Made by a program: the position numbers and the translations under genes. The notes beneath the pieces are model-generated. The model was not told where the DNA came from and made no database searches. It saw only the letters and a program-made list of their open reading frames with translations. DNA of 64,000 bases from Comamonadaceae bacterium (GTDB lineage: Bacteria; Pseudomonadota; Gammaproteobacteria; Burkholderiales; Burkholderiaceae_C), in assembly GCA_027484575.1 (NCBI GenBank), contig JAIXSQ010000015.1, forward strand, positions 266,324 through 330,323, given 5' to 3'. Of this stretch, positions 35,486 to 44,367 are shown one piece after another (the stretch's first letter is position 1; each line of letters opens with the position of its first letter).

Positions 35486-36591
35486 AGATCCCGTTCCTCG
35501 ACCTCAAGACGCCGCACCTGCAGCTGCAGGACGAGCTGACCGCCGCCATGCAGCGCGTGCTGGCCTCGGGCTGGTTCATCGCCGGCCCCGAACTCGAGTC
35601 CTTCGAGGCCGAGTTCGCGCGCTACTGCGGCGCCGCGCACTGCGTGGGCGTGGGCAACGGGCTGGACGCGCTGCACCTGCTGCTGCGCGCCTACGGCATC
35701 GGGCCCGGCGACGAGGTGCTGGTGCCCTCCAACACCTTCGTGGCCACCTGGCTGGCGGTCACGCAGGCCGGCGCCACGCCGGTGCCGGTCGAGCCCGACG
35801 CGGCCACCCACAACATCGACCCGGCGCGGCTCGAGGCCGCGGTCACGCCGCGCACCCGCGCCATCATGCCGGTGCACCTGTACGGCCAGCCGGCCGACAT
35901 GGACCCGATCCTCGCGGTCGCGCGCCGCCACGGCCTGGTGGTGATCGAGGACGCGGCGCAGGCGCAGGGCGCGCTGTACAAGGGCCGGCCGGTCGGCTCG
36001 CTGGGCGATGCCGCCGGCACCAGCTTCTACCCGGGCAAGAACCTGGGCGCCCTGGGCGACGGCGGCGCCGTGCTCACCAGCGACCCCGCCATCGCCGACA
36101 AGGTGCGCCGCCTGCGCAACTACGGCTCCGAGCAGAAGTACAAGCACGACGTGCTCGGCTACAACTCGCGCCTCGACGAACTGCAGGCCGCGTTCCTGCG
36201 CGTCAAGCTGCAGCGGCTGGACGCATGGAACGTGCAGCGCCGGGCGCTGGCCGACGCGTATGCGCGCGCGCTGCCGGCCGACCTGCTGGTGCTGCCGCAG
36301 GTGCCGGCCTGGGCCGAGCCGGTGTGGCACCTGTACGTGGTGCGGGTCGCCGACCGCGAGCAGGTGCAGGCGCGCCTGCGTGCGCAGGGCATCGACACCA
36401 TGGTGCACTACCCGATCCCGCCGCACCTGCAGGCCTGCTACGCCGGCCCCGACTGGGGTGCCCTGCCGCTGGCCGAGACGCTGGCGCGCGAGGTGCTGAG
36501 CCTGCCGCTGTACCCCACGATGGAGACCGCGGCCGTCGAGCGCGTGGCCGCCGCCCTGCGCGACGCAGGCCTCGCCCCCCGCAATGGCTGA
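35482..36591 (+). CDS. fdtB: DegT/DnrJ/EryC1-family sugar aminotransferase
   Basis: This 369-residue PLP-dependent aminotransferase should act on the 3-keto sugar made by the adjacent ketoisomerase, giving a dTDP-3-amino-3,6-dideoxyhexose (Fuc3N or Qui3N). It has [27 protein letters not shown] near residue 55, the cofactor Asp in [12 protein letters not shown] near 153, and the PLP lysine Lys186 in [14 protein letters not shown]. The length is typical. The start overlaps the ketoisomerase stop, and its own end overlaps the next gene by 8 bp. The symbol follows the pairing and is tentative. Confidence 0.9.
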   Translation: MKIPFLDLKTPHLQLQDELTAAMQRVLASGWFIAGPELESFEAEFARYCGAAHCVGVGNGLDALHLLLRAYGIGPGDEVLVPSNTFVATWLAVTQAGATPVPVEPDAATHNIDPARLEAAVTPRTRAIMPVHLYGQPADMDPILAVARRHGLVVIEDAAQAQGALYKGRPVGSLGDAAGTSFYPGKNLGALGDGGAVLTSDPAIADKVRRLRNYGSEQKYKHDVLGYNSRLDELQAAFLRVKLQRLDAWNVQRRALADAYARALPADLLVLPQVPAWAEPVWHLYVVRVADREQVQARLRAQGIDTMVHYPIPPHLQACYAGPDWGALPLAETLAREVLSLPLYPTMETAAVERVAAALRDAGLAPRNG

Positions 36592-37996
36592 TCCGCAGCT
36601 CGCGCGGCTGCACGATCCCTCGGACCCGGGCGCGTCGCTGGCGCGCCTGCAACGCTTCGTCGACGCCCTGTTCTGCGAGCCGGCCACGGTGGGGCGCCTG
36701 TTCGGCGATGCCACCCTGGACGCGGCCTGCCAGGCCATCGGCCGCGACCGCCTGCGGGCCCTGGGCCTGCAGCCGCCCGCGCAGGCCGCGGGCCCCGTGG
36801 TCTACATCGCCAGCAAGCTGCAGGCCTCGGGCGGGCATTCGGCAGCGCTGGCCGACACCATCCGGCTCGGGCCGCGGCGGCCCTCGGTGGTGCTGCTGAC
36901 CGACACCTGCGGCCGCACCGACCGCGCCGAGGTCGCGCAGCGGCTGGCGGGCCTGCCAGACGTGCAGGTCGCCTACGTGCCGCCGGGCGGCCACCTGGCC
37001 AAGCTCGACTGGCTGCTGCGCGAGCTGCACCGGCTGGCGCCCAGCGACGTCTGGCTGTTCAACCACCACCAGGACAGCGTGGCCGTGGCCGCCGTGCAGC
37101 CCGGCCAGGGCTACCGCCTGCACTACTACCACCACGGCGACGACCGCCTGTGCCTGGGCGTGCGGCTGGACTGGGGCACGCACCACGATCCGCTGCCGTT
37201 CTGCGCCCACAACTGCCGCGAGCAGGTGGGCGTGCGCGGCAACCGCTACCTGCCGCTGGCCGTGTCCGACCTGGGCATGCGGCCGCCCGGTGGCTGGATG
37301 CGCGACGGCCGGCTCACCACCTGCACGGCCGCCGGCTTCAACAAGGTCGAGGTCGACTACGTGCTGCAGTACGTCGACGTGGTGCCGCGCCTGCTGGCGG
37401 CCACCGGCGGGCGCCACCTGCACATCGGGCAGCTCACGCCGGTGGCGCTGCGCAACATCCACACCCACCTGCGCCGCCTGGGCGTGGCCCAGGACGCCTT
37501 CACCTACATCCCGCGCGTGCCCAGCGTCTGGCGCACGCTGCACGAGCACGGCGTGGACCTGTACCTCGCCTCGTTCCCCTACGGGGCCGGCCGCACGCTG
37601 ATCGAGGTGATGGGCGCGGGCGTGCCGGCCGTCGTGCACCGGCACTGCACCACGCGCCTGATCGGCGGGCTGGACGGCGCCTACGACGGCGTGCCCACCT
37701 GGCGCGAGGAGCGCGAGCTGCAGGCCATCGTGGGCTCGGTCGATGCCGCATTCCTGCATGCGCAGTCGCGGCTCGCGCGGGCCTGGTACGAGCGCTACCA
37801 CCGCGACGCGGTGGTGGCCGCGGCGCTGGCCGACCCGGACCATGCGCCCGAGGTGCCGGCGCTCAAGCCGGGCTGGACGCCCGATCCGCTGCTGCAGGCG
37901 CTGCAGGCGCTGCGCGAGGCCACGTTCGCGAGCCTCCTGAAGCGGCGCGTCTACCGGTTGTTGCGCACCGCCAAGGCCTGGTGGGGCCGCCGTTGA
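36584..37996 (+). CDS. Putative glycosyltransferase
   Basis: This 470-residue protein of GT-B appearance has an N-terminal sugar-acceptor-like half ([20 protein letters not shown] near residue 67) and, in the C-terminal half, [25 protein letters not shown] near 328, which matches the donor-binding E-x7-E-like loop of family 4/41 enzymes. A basic amphipathic C-terminus ([19 protein letters not shown]) may hold it to the membrane. No CAZy family was assigned with confidence. It probably adds the amino sugar or another residue to the glycan. It overlaps the aminotransferase gene by 8 bp. Confidence 0.75.
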   Translation: MADPQLARLHDPSDPGASLARLQRFVDALFCEPATVGRLFGDATLDAACQAIGRDRLRALGLQPPAQAAGPVVYIASKLQASGGHSAALADTIRLGPRRPSVVLLTDTCGRTDRAEVAQRLAGLPDVQVAYVPPGGHLAKLDWLLRELHRLAPSDVWLFNHHQDSVAVAAVQPGQGYRLHYYHHGDDRLCLGVRLDWGTHHDPLPFCAHNCREQVGVRGNRYLPLAVSDLGMRPPGGWMRDGRLTTCTAAGFNKVEVDYVLQYVDVVPRLLAATGGRHLHIGQLTPVALRNIHTHLRRLGVAQDAFTYIPRVPSVWRTLHEHGVDLYLASFPYGAGRTLIEVMGAGVPAVVHRHCTTRLIGGLDGAYDGVPTWREERELQAIVGSVDAAFLHAQSRLARAWYERYHRDAVVAAALADPDHAPEVPALKPGWTPDPLLQALQALREATFASLLKRRVYRLLRTAKAWWGRR

Positions 37997-39048
37997 CGGC
38001 AGCCGCACCTGCCGAACTGCGATCGGTCACGGCGCTGCGCTTCGCCGCGGCGTTCTGGGTCTTCGTCTTCCACATCGACATCCGCTGGCCGCTGGCCGTG
38101 CCCGGGCTCGTGTCCGGCCTCATCAAGCAGGGCGCGGCGGGGATGTCGCTGTTCTTCATCCTGTCGGGGTTCGTGCTCACCTACGCCTACGTGCAGCGGG
38201 GCGTGGCCGGCAGCGGGTACCTGCGCCACCGGTTCGCGCGGATCTACCCGGTCTACACACTGGCCGCGCTGACAACGCTGCCGTTCTTCGCCGAGCAGGC
38301 GGCCGGGCTGGGCGGCCGGCAGCTGGCCTTCGTGGTGCTGGGCCACGTGCTGATGCTGCAAGCCTGGTTCCCGGCGCTGGCGCCGCTGTGGAACTTCGGT
38401 GCCAGTTGGTCGCTGTCGGTCGAGGCCTTCCTGTACGCGGTGTTTCCCCTGGCGCTGGGCCGGCTGCAAGCGCTGGGCGACCGAGCGCTGCTCGCGGTGG
38501 CCGCCGGCTGCTACGTGCTGTCGGTCCTGCCGGGCTGGTCCTACCTGCTGTTCCCGGGGTCGCCGCCGATCTACTACTCGGTCCCGATCTTCCGGCTGCC
38601 CGAGTTCCTGCTGGGCGTGATCGCCGCGCTGCTCTTCCTGCGGGGACGCCGCCTGGGCCCCTGGGTGGCGGTGGCAGCGGTCGCCGTGCTGTCCGTCTTC
38701 CTGGGCAAGTTCGCCGTGCGCTCGGACATCTACGTCACCGGCAATGCCGTGGTGGTGCCGTGCCTGGTGGCGGTGATCTGGGCGCTGGCGTCGCTGGATG
38801 CGCGCCGGCCCTCGGCCGGCGCGGCGCCGCTGGTGTACCTGGGGCGGATCAGTTACGCGTTCTACTCGATGCAGCCGCTGGTGATCGGCGCCTGCATCCG
38901 CTGGCAGCAGCGGCACGCCACGGCCGAGCCGGCCCTGGTGCTGGTGACGGCATGCGTTGCGCTCACGGTGGTTTCGGCGGTGGTCTACCACCTGGTCGAG
39001 GAGCCCCTGCGACGCCGGTTGGGCCGCCCCTGGGCGCGCGCTGCCTGA
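37981..39048 (+). CDS. Membrane acyltransferase family 3 protein
   Basis: This polytopic protein of about 355 residues belongs to the OafA/acyltransferase-3 family, which O-acetylates surface glycans using cytosolic acyl-CoA. The opening (LRSVTALRFAAAFWVFVFHIDI) holds the usual R-x10-H pattern with the catalytic His. Then come FFILSGFVLTYAY, the RFARIYPVY motif near 78, a SWSLSVEAFLYAVFPL segment, and about ten membrane helices. There is no ATG near the start: GTG at 37981 and TTG at 37993 (overlapping the upstream stop as TTGA) are the candidates, and the choice is uncertain by four codons. It ends 6 bp from the stop of the converging GT61 gene. Confidence 0.87.
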   Translation: MGPPLTAAAPAELRSVTALRFAAAFWVFVFHIDIRWPLAVPGLVSGLIKQGAAGMSLFFILSGFVLTYAYVQRGVAGSGYLRHRFARIYPVYTLAALTTLPFFAEQAAGLGGRQLAFVVLGHVLMLQAWFPALAPLWNFGASWSLSVEAFLYAVFPLALGRLQALGDRALLAVAAGCYVLSVLPGWSYLLFPGSPPIYYSVPIFRLPEFLLGVIAALLFLRGRRLGPWVAVAAVAVLSVFLGKFAVRSDIYVTGNAVVVPCLVAVIWALASLDARRPSAGAAPLVYLGRISYAFYSMQPLVIGACIRWQQRHATAEPALVLVTACVALTVVSAVVYHLVEEPLRRRLGRPWARAA

Positions 39049-39054
39049 CCGTGC

Positions 39055-40377
39055 TCAGGCCGCCTGCGCGGCCAGTGCGCGGTCGAGGGCCTGGGCCACG
39101 TCCGAGAGGGCGACGCTGAACAGCGCGTGGGGGTTGGGGTCCTGCGGGTCTGGCGGGCTGCCGGCCACGGACAGCAGCCGCACGCCCACGGCATCGGTGA
39201 GCGGCCGGAAATAGGACGGGTTGACGTGCCGGTTGCGGTGCAGAACGACCAGCGTGGCCCCCGGCTGGCAGAACAGCACGTTCGCCAGCGCGGCGCCGCC
39301 GGGGCCGATCACCACGTCCGCGGCGGCGAAGGTCTGGGCCTGTTCCCTGATCGACATCCGGCCCGTGTCGATGACCTGCCCGCCGCGTTCGAGCACCAGC
39401 GCCTGGATGGCGGCGTCGTTGGTCACGTTGCGGCCGTGGCCGCCGCGGCGAGCCGTGTACACGATCGAGCCGCGGTGCCGCGGCGGCGGCTCGACGCCCA
39501 GCCGCTGCAGCAACTCGGAGCGCAGCCGGGCGAGCAGCGAGCCGTCGTAGACCGCCATGTGCGTCTCCTCGGGCAGGTCGGGGCAGTACGACGGGACGTA
39601 CGGCACCGCCAGGCGTCCGAACCGCACCAGTTCGTGGTCTTCGATGTACAGCGCATCACCGAACAGCGCGAGCAGGTCGCGCGCCTGCTGCGGGAGCGCA
39701 TTGGTGACGTACGGCCCCGGCAGTCCCAGGTCGCGCGCCATGAGCACGCGCGGCAGGTACTCGATCAACCAATGGAAGTAGTTCTTCGCGAAGCGGCCGC
39801 CGATGAGGACGCCCTCCTCGACGGCCTGGGTCACGCGCAGCTCCGGGTTCGCGCCCAGGGCCAGTCCGGTGTCCATCACCCGGAAGTGGCGCTCGTAGTT
39901 CTCCGGATGCTTGGCGAGATCCGTGTCGTGCGTCAGTTGCACCAACGACCGGCCGGCGAGCACGGCAAGGCACGCACCGTGGACGCAGACATCCTCCAGA
40001 CTCGCCACGTACGCTGCAGGCAGTTCGCGCACGACCGGCTGCACCAGTTCGTGCGTTCCGAGCACCTCGACCGGTCGGACCTGCACGGGGCGGGGTGGGG
40101 CCAGCTCCCGGTAGCCGGGCATGGTCCACACCGGCCGCTGTGCCAGGGGCACGAAGGCGGTGGGCCGCAGCAACGATGGCGCCGACGTGGTGCGCTCGTC
40201 GCCGTTGCGCACGCGCAGCCAGGCCAGCAGGTCGCCGCACTTGCGGCCGACGCGCCCGTGCGCCCGCGCGGTCGCAAGCCGCAGGGCGGGCCGCAGCAAG
40301 GTCCGCGACACGCGGTCGGTGCCCAGGACCGCCAGCAGGACCGGTCGCGTCAGCAGGTGCCGGGGGCGGAACGTCAT
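39055..40377 (-). CDS. Glycosyltransferase family 61-like protein (copy 2)
   Basis: This 440-residue protein has the same GT61/DUF563 blocks as the protein at 27525-28970: NYFHWLIEYLPRVLMA near residue 208, SIVYTARRGGHGRNVTNDAAI near 305 and VVIGPGGAALANVLFCQPG near 360. The two differ widely in their N-terminal thirds, so they are paralogues and not a recent duplication. The ATG overlaps the stop of the propeller gene (ATGA), so the pair is translationally coupled on the reverse strand. It is expected to add a sugar to a surface glycan. The donor is unknown. Confidence 0.82.
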   Translation of the reverse strand: MTFRPRHLLTRPVLLAVLGTDRVSRTLLRPALRLATARAHGRVGRKCGDLLAWLRVRNGDERTTSAPSLLRPTAFVPLAQRPVWTMPGYRELAPPRPVQVRPVEVLGTHELVQPVVRELPAAYVASLEDVCVHGACLAVLAGRSLVQLTHDTDLAKHPENYERHFRVMDTGLALGANPELRVTQAVEEGVLIGGRFAKNYFHWLIEYLPRVLMARDLGLPGPYVTNALPQQARDLLALFGDALYIEDHELVRFGRLAVPYVPSYCPDLPEETHMAVYDGSLLARLRSELLQRLGVEPPPRHRGSIVYTARRGGHGRNVTNDAAIQALVLERGGQVIDTGRMSIREQAQTFAAADVVIGPGGAALANVLFCQPGATLVVLHRNRHVNPSYFRPLTDAVGVRLLSVAGSPPDPQDPNPHALFSVALSDVAQALDRALAAQAA

Positions 40378-41309
40378 CCCGCCAGCCTCGCCACGCCGAA
40401 CCCGGTGCGGCCGAACCCGTTGCCGTTGTAGAACATCAGCGTGCCGTGCGGCGTGTCGATCACGCCTGGAAAGGCGACCATCTCGTCGTCCCATGCGCCC
40501 GGTTCGGCCGTGTTCATGCCGTACTCGTCGTGGCGCGCCCAGGCCACGCCGTCGGTGGACGTGGCATAGCCGATGAGGTAGCTCACATCGGTGCGGCGGA
40601 TGGAGTACCACATCTCGTAGCCAGCCCCGGTGCGCCGGATGACGGGGCGACCGAAGCCGAATTCGTAGGGCTCGACAGGTCGCATGATCTCGCGGCCCCG
40701 GGGCCACGACACGCCATCAGCGGATTCCGCGTAGTGCAGCGAGTACGTCGGCACCTGCTTGCCGTGCAACATGATCGTGCGCGAGCCGGCGATGTACCAG
40801 GCCTTGTACAGGCCGTCTTCCAGCTGCACGAAGGTCGCCGTCCTGACCGTCATCTCGCCGTCGCAGCGGTCCAGCACCGGGACTTCGCTCACCCGCCGGA
40901 ACGTCTCGCCCCCATCGTCGCTCTCGGCCAGGCCGGTGAACAGGAAGTACCGGACCTTGTCCGACAACTGCCAGCCCGTGTAGTACATCCGCAGCCGGCC
41001 ATTCCCCAGGGACAGCACGCTGATCGGGGTGATGCCGTTGTCGTCGAAGGCGCCCGGCGCCCCCAGTTCCATGAGCTGGTGCGAGGAACTGCGCAGCAGG
41101 TGCGTCGGGTCTGCAGCGTCCACGTCCACGTAGCCGAGGCGCCCGATCCCGTCGCTGCCCACCCGCGCAAGGAAGATGCGCACCAGGCTGCCTTCGAGCA
41201 GGACGGGCGTCGGCACGAAGCAGTGCTGGTCGGCGACCACCCGTCCGAGGCGCGACCAGGGAGAGCGGGAGCCGAGGCGCAGGCGCGTTTCGGTGAGTGC
41301 TAGTTTCAT
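40374..41309 (-). CDS. Five-bladed beta-propeller protein, glycoside hydrolase-like (copy 2)
   Basis: This 311-residue protein is clearly related to the one at 29743-30669. Both have R(I/L)G(W/Y)VDVD.ADP, then GAPG.F.DNGI, and near the C-terminus D.EM.AFP followed by a F/Y-rich strand with G.GF/VG.A. Blade-like strands (SLVRIFLARV, RLRMYYTGWQ, LYKAWYIAGS, YEMWYSIRRT, TLMFYNGN) repeat throughout. No signal peptide is seen. The ATG at 41309 is embedded in a 34-bp near-palindrome, and its ribosome site is weak (AGAAAAG), so translation may be controlled there. It is coupled to the downstream GT61 gene. Function unknown. Confidence 0.75.
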   Translation of the reverse strand: MKLALTETRLRLGSRSPWSRLGRVVADQHCFVPTPVLLEGSLVRIFLARVGSDGIGRLGYVDVDAADPTHLLRSSSHQLMELGAPGAFDDNGITPISVLSLGNGRLRMYYTGWQLSDKVRYFLFTGLAESDDGGETFRRVSEVPVLDRCDGEMTVRTATFVQLEDGLYKAWYIAGSRTIMLHGKQVPTYSLHYAESADGVSWPRGREIMRPVEPYEFGFGRPVIRRTGAGYEMWYSIRRTDVSYLIGYATSTDGVAWARHDEYGMNTAEPGAWDDEMVAFPGVIDTPHGTLMFYNGNGFGRTGFGVARLAG

Positions 41310-41340
41310 CACTTTTCTGTTTTTAAACAGACTAGTGATG
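41307..41340 (-). promoter_or_regulatory. 34-bp near-palindrome covering the start codon of the propeller gene
   Basis: The arms CATCAC/GTGATG (41307-41312 and 41335-41340) and CTGTTT/AAACAG (41317-41322 and 41325-41330) nest around a 2-bp centre. Only two of the four intervening base pairs fail. The A+T-rich element includes the ATG and the ribosome site of the reverse-strand propeller gene and lies 49 bp after the stop of the GT2 gene. It could be an operator or an mRNA hairpin that hides the start. Confidence 0.5.
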
Positions 41341-41388
41341 TTAGCGGATGCGCCGCCGCGGGTGCCGCTGGCCCGGAAGCCGGAGTCC

Positions 41389-42144
41389 TCAGCCGCGCAG
41401 GGCCCGCCGCGCGGCCCAGAACCGCGGCGACAGCCACAGCCGCAGCAGGCTGCGCACATGCCAGGCCAGCGGCCGCAGCCGCCGGTTGCTGGCGCGCTGC
41501 GCCTCGTGGCCCACCACCACGTCCTCGGCCACCTGCAGTGCATGGCCGGCCAGCTGCAGGCGGGCGCACAGGTCGGCGTCCTCGCAGTACATGAAGAAGC
41601 GCTCGTCGAAGCCGCCCAGCGCCGCGTAGACCTCGCGCCGCAGCAGCATGAACATGCCCGGCACCCAGTCGGGGTGCACCGGCGGCCGGTGGCCGGGGCG
41701 GCGCCGGGCCCACAGCTCGCCGGGCGTGGGCAGGTGGCGGTGCACCTCGGGCCCGGGCTTGCCGGGCTCCTGCACGCGCGGGGCCAGCATCCCCGCCCCG
41801 GGCCGGGCCTGGGCGAGCAGGGGCCCGAACGGGTCGGCCTGCAGCCGGATGTCGGGGTTGAGCACCAGGAACCAGTCGCTGGCGCAGTGCGCGAAGGCCG
41901 CGTTGTGGTTGGCCCCGAACCCCTTGGGCTGCGGGTTGTCGATGCGCACCAGCCGGTCGGCCAGCGGCAGCTGCGCGGGCAGGGCCTCGGGCAGGTTGCA
42001 GGTGAGCACCACGCGGTCGATCCAGCCGGCGCACAGGGCCTCGAGCTGCGCCAGCAGCGGGGCGATCAGGGCCCACTGGCCGTGGCTCACGATCGACACC
42101 GTCACGCAACGGGTGGGAGGGGGGGACTGCATGTGGGGCGGCAT
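41389..42144 (-). CDS. Glycosyltransferase family 2 protein (rhamnosyltransferase-like)
   Basis: This 251-residue GT-A enzyme has the family opening VTVSIVSHGQW near residue 14, NPQPKGFGANHNAAFAH near 69, the metal-binding DxD-like LVLNPDIRL near 93, and FDERFFMYCEDADLCARLQ near 178, the ED motif for the catalytic base. The size and motifs resemble WbbL-type rhamnosyltransferases, which would fit the rml genes nearby, but the donor is not proven. An alternative start is the ATG four codons later. It is divergent from fcl with 113 bp between. Confidence 0.85.
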   Translation of the reverse strand: MPPHMQSPPPTRCVTVSIVSHGQWALIAPLLAQLEALCAGWIDRVVLTCNLPEALPAQLPLADRLVRIDNPQPKGFGANHNAAFAHCASDWFLVLNPDIRLQADPFGPLLAQARPGAGMLAPRVQEPGKPGPEVHRHLPTPGELWARRRPGHRPPVHPDWVPGMFMLLRREVYAALGGFDERFFMYCEDADLCARLQLAGHALQVAEDVVVGHEAQRASNRRLRPLAWHVRSLLRLWLSPRFWAARRALRG

Positions 42145-42195
42145 TGTAGGGATGGCGACTCACCCGTCCGGGCGGGTGGGGCCCCGCGGCGGCCC

Positions 42196-42223
42196 TTGCC
42201 ACAGGGGTGCGATGCAATAATCC
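42196..42223 (+). promoter_or_regulatory. Possible sigma-70 promoter of fcl-gmd-manC
   Basis: TTGCCA (42196-42201) and TAATCC (42218-42223) are separated by 16 bp, about 35 bp before the fcl ATG, in the divergent gap with the GT2 gene. The -35 is good and the -10 fair. This is a by-eye match only. Confidence 0.35.
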
Positions 42224-42257
42224 GGCGCGCCCTCGAGGCACTCCGCAGGGCCCTTCC

Positions 42258-43235
42258 ATGACGTCCCCATCCAAGATCTACGTTGCCGGCCACCGCGGCA
42301 TGGTCGGCTCCGCCATCGTGCGGCAACTGCTGGCCGCCGGCACCCCGCGCGAAGCCATCGTCACGCGCACCCACGCGGAGCTGGACCTGACGGACCAGGC
42401 GGCGGTGCGCGCCTTCTTCGCGGCCGAGCGTCCCGACCAGGTCTACCTGGCCGCCGCGCGGGTCGGGGGCATCCACGCCAACAACACCTACCCGGCCGAC
42501 TTCATCTGGGACAACCTGATGATCGAGGCCAACGTGATCGAGGCGGCGTTCCGCACCGGCGTGCGCCGGCTGCTGTTCCTGGGCTCCAGCTGCATCTATC
42601 CCAAGCTGGCGCCGCAGCCCATGACCGAGGCGGCGCTGCTGACCGGCACGCTGGAGCCGACCAACGAGCCCTACGCCATCGCCAAGATCGCCGGCATCAA
42701 GCTGTGCGAGAGCTTCAACCGGCAGTACGGCGACAGCCACGGCGTTGACTACCGCAGCGTGATGCCCACCAACCTGTACGGGCCGGGCGACAACTACCAC
42801 CCCGAGAACTCCCACGTGATCCCGGCGCTCATCCGCCGCTTCCACGAGGCCAAGGCGCAGGGCGCGCCCGAGGTGGTGATCTGGGGCACGGGCTCGCCGC
42901 GCCGCGAGTTCCTGTACGTCGACGACATGGCCGCCGCCAGCATCCACGTGATGCAGCTGGACGCGGCCACCTACCGGCAGCACACCCAACCGATGCTCAG
43001 CCACATCAACGTGGGCTGCGGCGAGGACCTGACGATCCTGGCGCTGGCGCACCAGGTGGCCCACACCGTGGGTTACGCCGGCCGCATCGCCACCGATCCG
43101 ACCAAGCCGGACGGCACCCCGCGCAAGCTGATGGACAGCACCCGGCTGCGCGCGCTCGGCTGGCAACCCCGTGTCGAGCTGGCCCAGGGCCTGCGGCACG
43201 CCTACGAAGATTTCCTGAGGGAGTACCGCGCGTGA
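42258..43235 (+). CDS. fcl: GDP-L-fucose synthase
   Basis: This 325-residue SDR is the bifunctional epimerase/reductase converting GDP-4-keto-6-deoxymannose to GDP-L-fucose. NADP-binding [10 protein letters not shown] is at residues 10-19, [15 protein letters not shown] motif near 66, the [14 protein letters not shown] block near 108, and catalytic YAIAKIAG near 136. The ATG at 42258 gives the normal N-terminus. The stop overlaps the gmd start (GTGA), so the two pathway steps are coupled, although fcl precedes gmd, the reverse of the biochemical order. Confidence 0.96.
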   Translation: MTSPSKIYVAGHRGMVGSAIVRQLLAAGTPREAIVTRTHAELDLTDQAAVRAFFAAERPDQVYLAAARVGGIHANNTYPADFIWDNLMIEANVIEAAFRTGVRRLLFLGSSCIYPKLAPQPMTEAALLTGTLEPTNEPYAIAKIAGIKLCESFNRQYGDSHGVDYRSVMPTNLYGPGDNYHPENSHVIPALIRRFHEAKAQGAPEVVIWGTGSPRREFLYVDDMAAASIHVMQLDAATYRQHTQPMLSHINVGCGEDLTILALAHQVAHTVGYAGRIATDPTKPDGTPRKLMDSTRLRALGWQPRVELAQGLRHAYEDFLREYRA

Positions 43236-44362
43236 GCGATGGCAAGCAGAAGGTCGCCCTGATCACGGGCATCACGGGGCAGGACGGGTCGTACCTGGCG
43301 GAGTTCCTGCTGGCCAAGGGGTACGTGGTGCACGGCATCAAGCGGCGCGCCAGCCTGTTCAACACCGACCGGGTGGACCACATCTACCAGGATCCGCACG
43401 TGGAGCACCGCAACTTCGTGCTGCACTACGGGGACCTGAGCGACAGCACGAACCTGATCCGCATCGTGCAGCAGACGCAGCCCGACGAGATCTACAACCT
43501 GGGCGCGCAGAGCCACGTGGCGGTGAGCTTCGAGTCGCCCGAGTACACGGCCGACGTGGACGCGCTGGGCACGCTGCGGCTGCTGGAGGCCATCCGCATC
43601 CTGGGGCTGGAGAAGAAGACGCGCTTCTACCAGGCCTCCACCAGCGAGCTGTACGGGCTGGTGCAGGAGATCCCGCAGAAGGAGAGCACGCCGTTCCACC
43701 CGCGCAGCCCGTACGCGGTGGCCAAGATGTACGCGTACTGGATCACGGTGAACTACCGCGAGGCGTACGGCATGTACGCGTGCAACGGGATCCTGTTCAA
43801 CCACGAGAGCCCGCGCCGCGGCGAGACGTTCGTCACGCGCAAGGTCACGCGGGGGCTGGCCAACATCGCGCAGGGGCTGGAGAGCTGCCTGTACATGGGC
43901 AACATCGACTCGCTGCGCGACTGGGGCCACGCGATGGACTACGTGCGCATGCAGTGGCTGATGCTGCAGCAGGACGAGCCCGACGACTTCGTGATCGCCA
44001 CGGGCGTGCAGGTGAGCGTGCGCGAGTTCATCGTGCGCAGCGCCCGGCGGCTGGGCATCACGCTCAAGTTCGAGGGCAAGGGCATCGACGAGGTGGGCGT
44101 GGTGGCCGATGTGGCGGGCAGCGACGCGCCCGGCGTGCAGGTGGGCGACGTGGTGGTGCGCATCGACCCGCGCTACTTCCGCCCGGCCGAGGTGGAGACG
44201 CTGCTGGGCGACCCGACCAAGGCCAAGCAGAAGCTGGGCTGGACGCCGCAGATCACGCTGGACCAGCTGATCGACGAGATGGTGGCCAGCGACCTCGACG
44301 CCGCCAAGCGCCATGCGCTGCTCAAGCAGCATGGCTTCGACATCAGCGTGAGCCAGGAGTGA
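43232..44362 (+). CDS. gmd: GDP-mannose 4,6-dehydratase
   Basis: This 376-residue enzyme converts GDP-mannose to GDP-4-keto-6-deoxymannose. Motifs are [16 protein letters not shown] near residue 11, [28 protein letters not shown] near 67, [20 protein letters not shown] near 130, and the catalytic [10 protein letters not shown] near 157. It starts with GTG overlapping the fcl stop. The length is normal. Substrate comes from ManC encoded directly downstream. Confidence 0.97.
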   Translation: MSDGKQKVALITGITGQDGSYLAEFLLAKGYVVHGIKRRASLFNTDRVDHIYQDPHVEHRNFVLHYGDLSDSTNLIRIVQQTQPDEIYNLGAQSHVAVSFESPEYTADVDALGTLRLLEAIRILGLEKKTRFYQASTSELYGLVQEIPQKESTPFHPRSPYAVAKMYAYWITVNYREAYGMYACNGILFNHESPRRGETFVTRKVTRGLANIAQGLESCLYMGNIDSLRDWGHAMDYVRMQWLMLQQDEPDDFVIATGVQVSVREFIVRSARRLGITLKFEGKGIDEVGVVADVAGSDAPGVQVGDVVVRIDPRYFRPAEVETLLGDPTKAKQKLGWTPQITLDQLIDEMVASDLDAAKRHALLKQHGFDISVSQE

Positions 44363-44367
44363 ACGAC

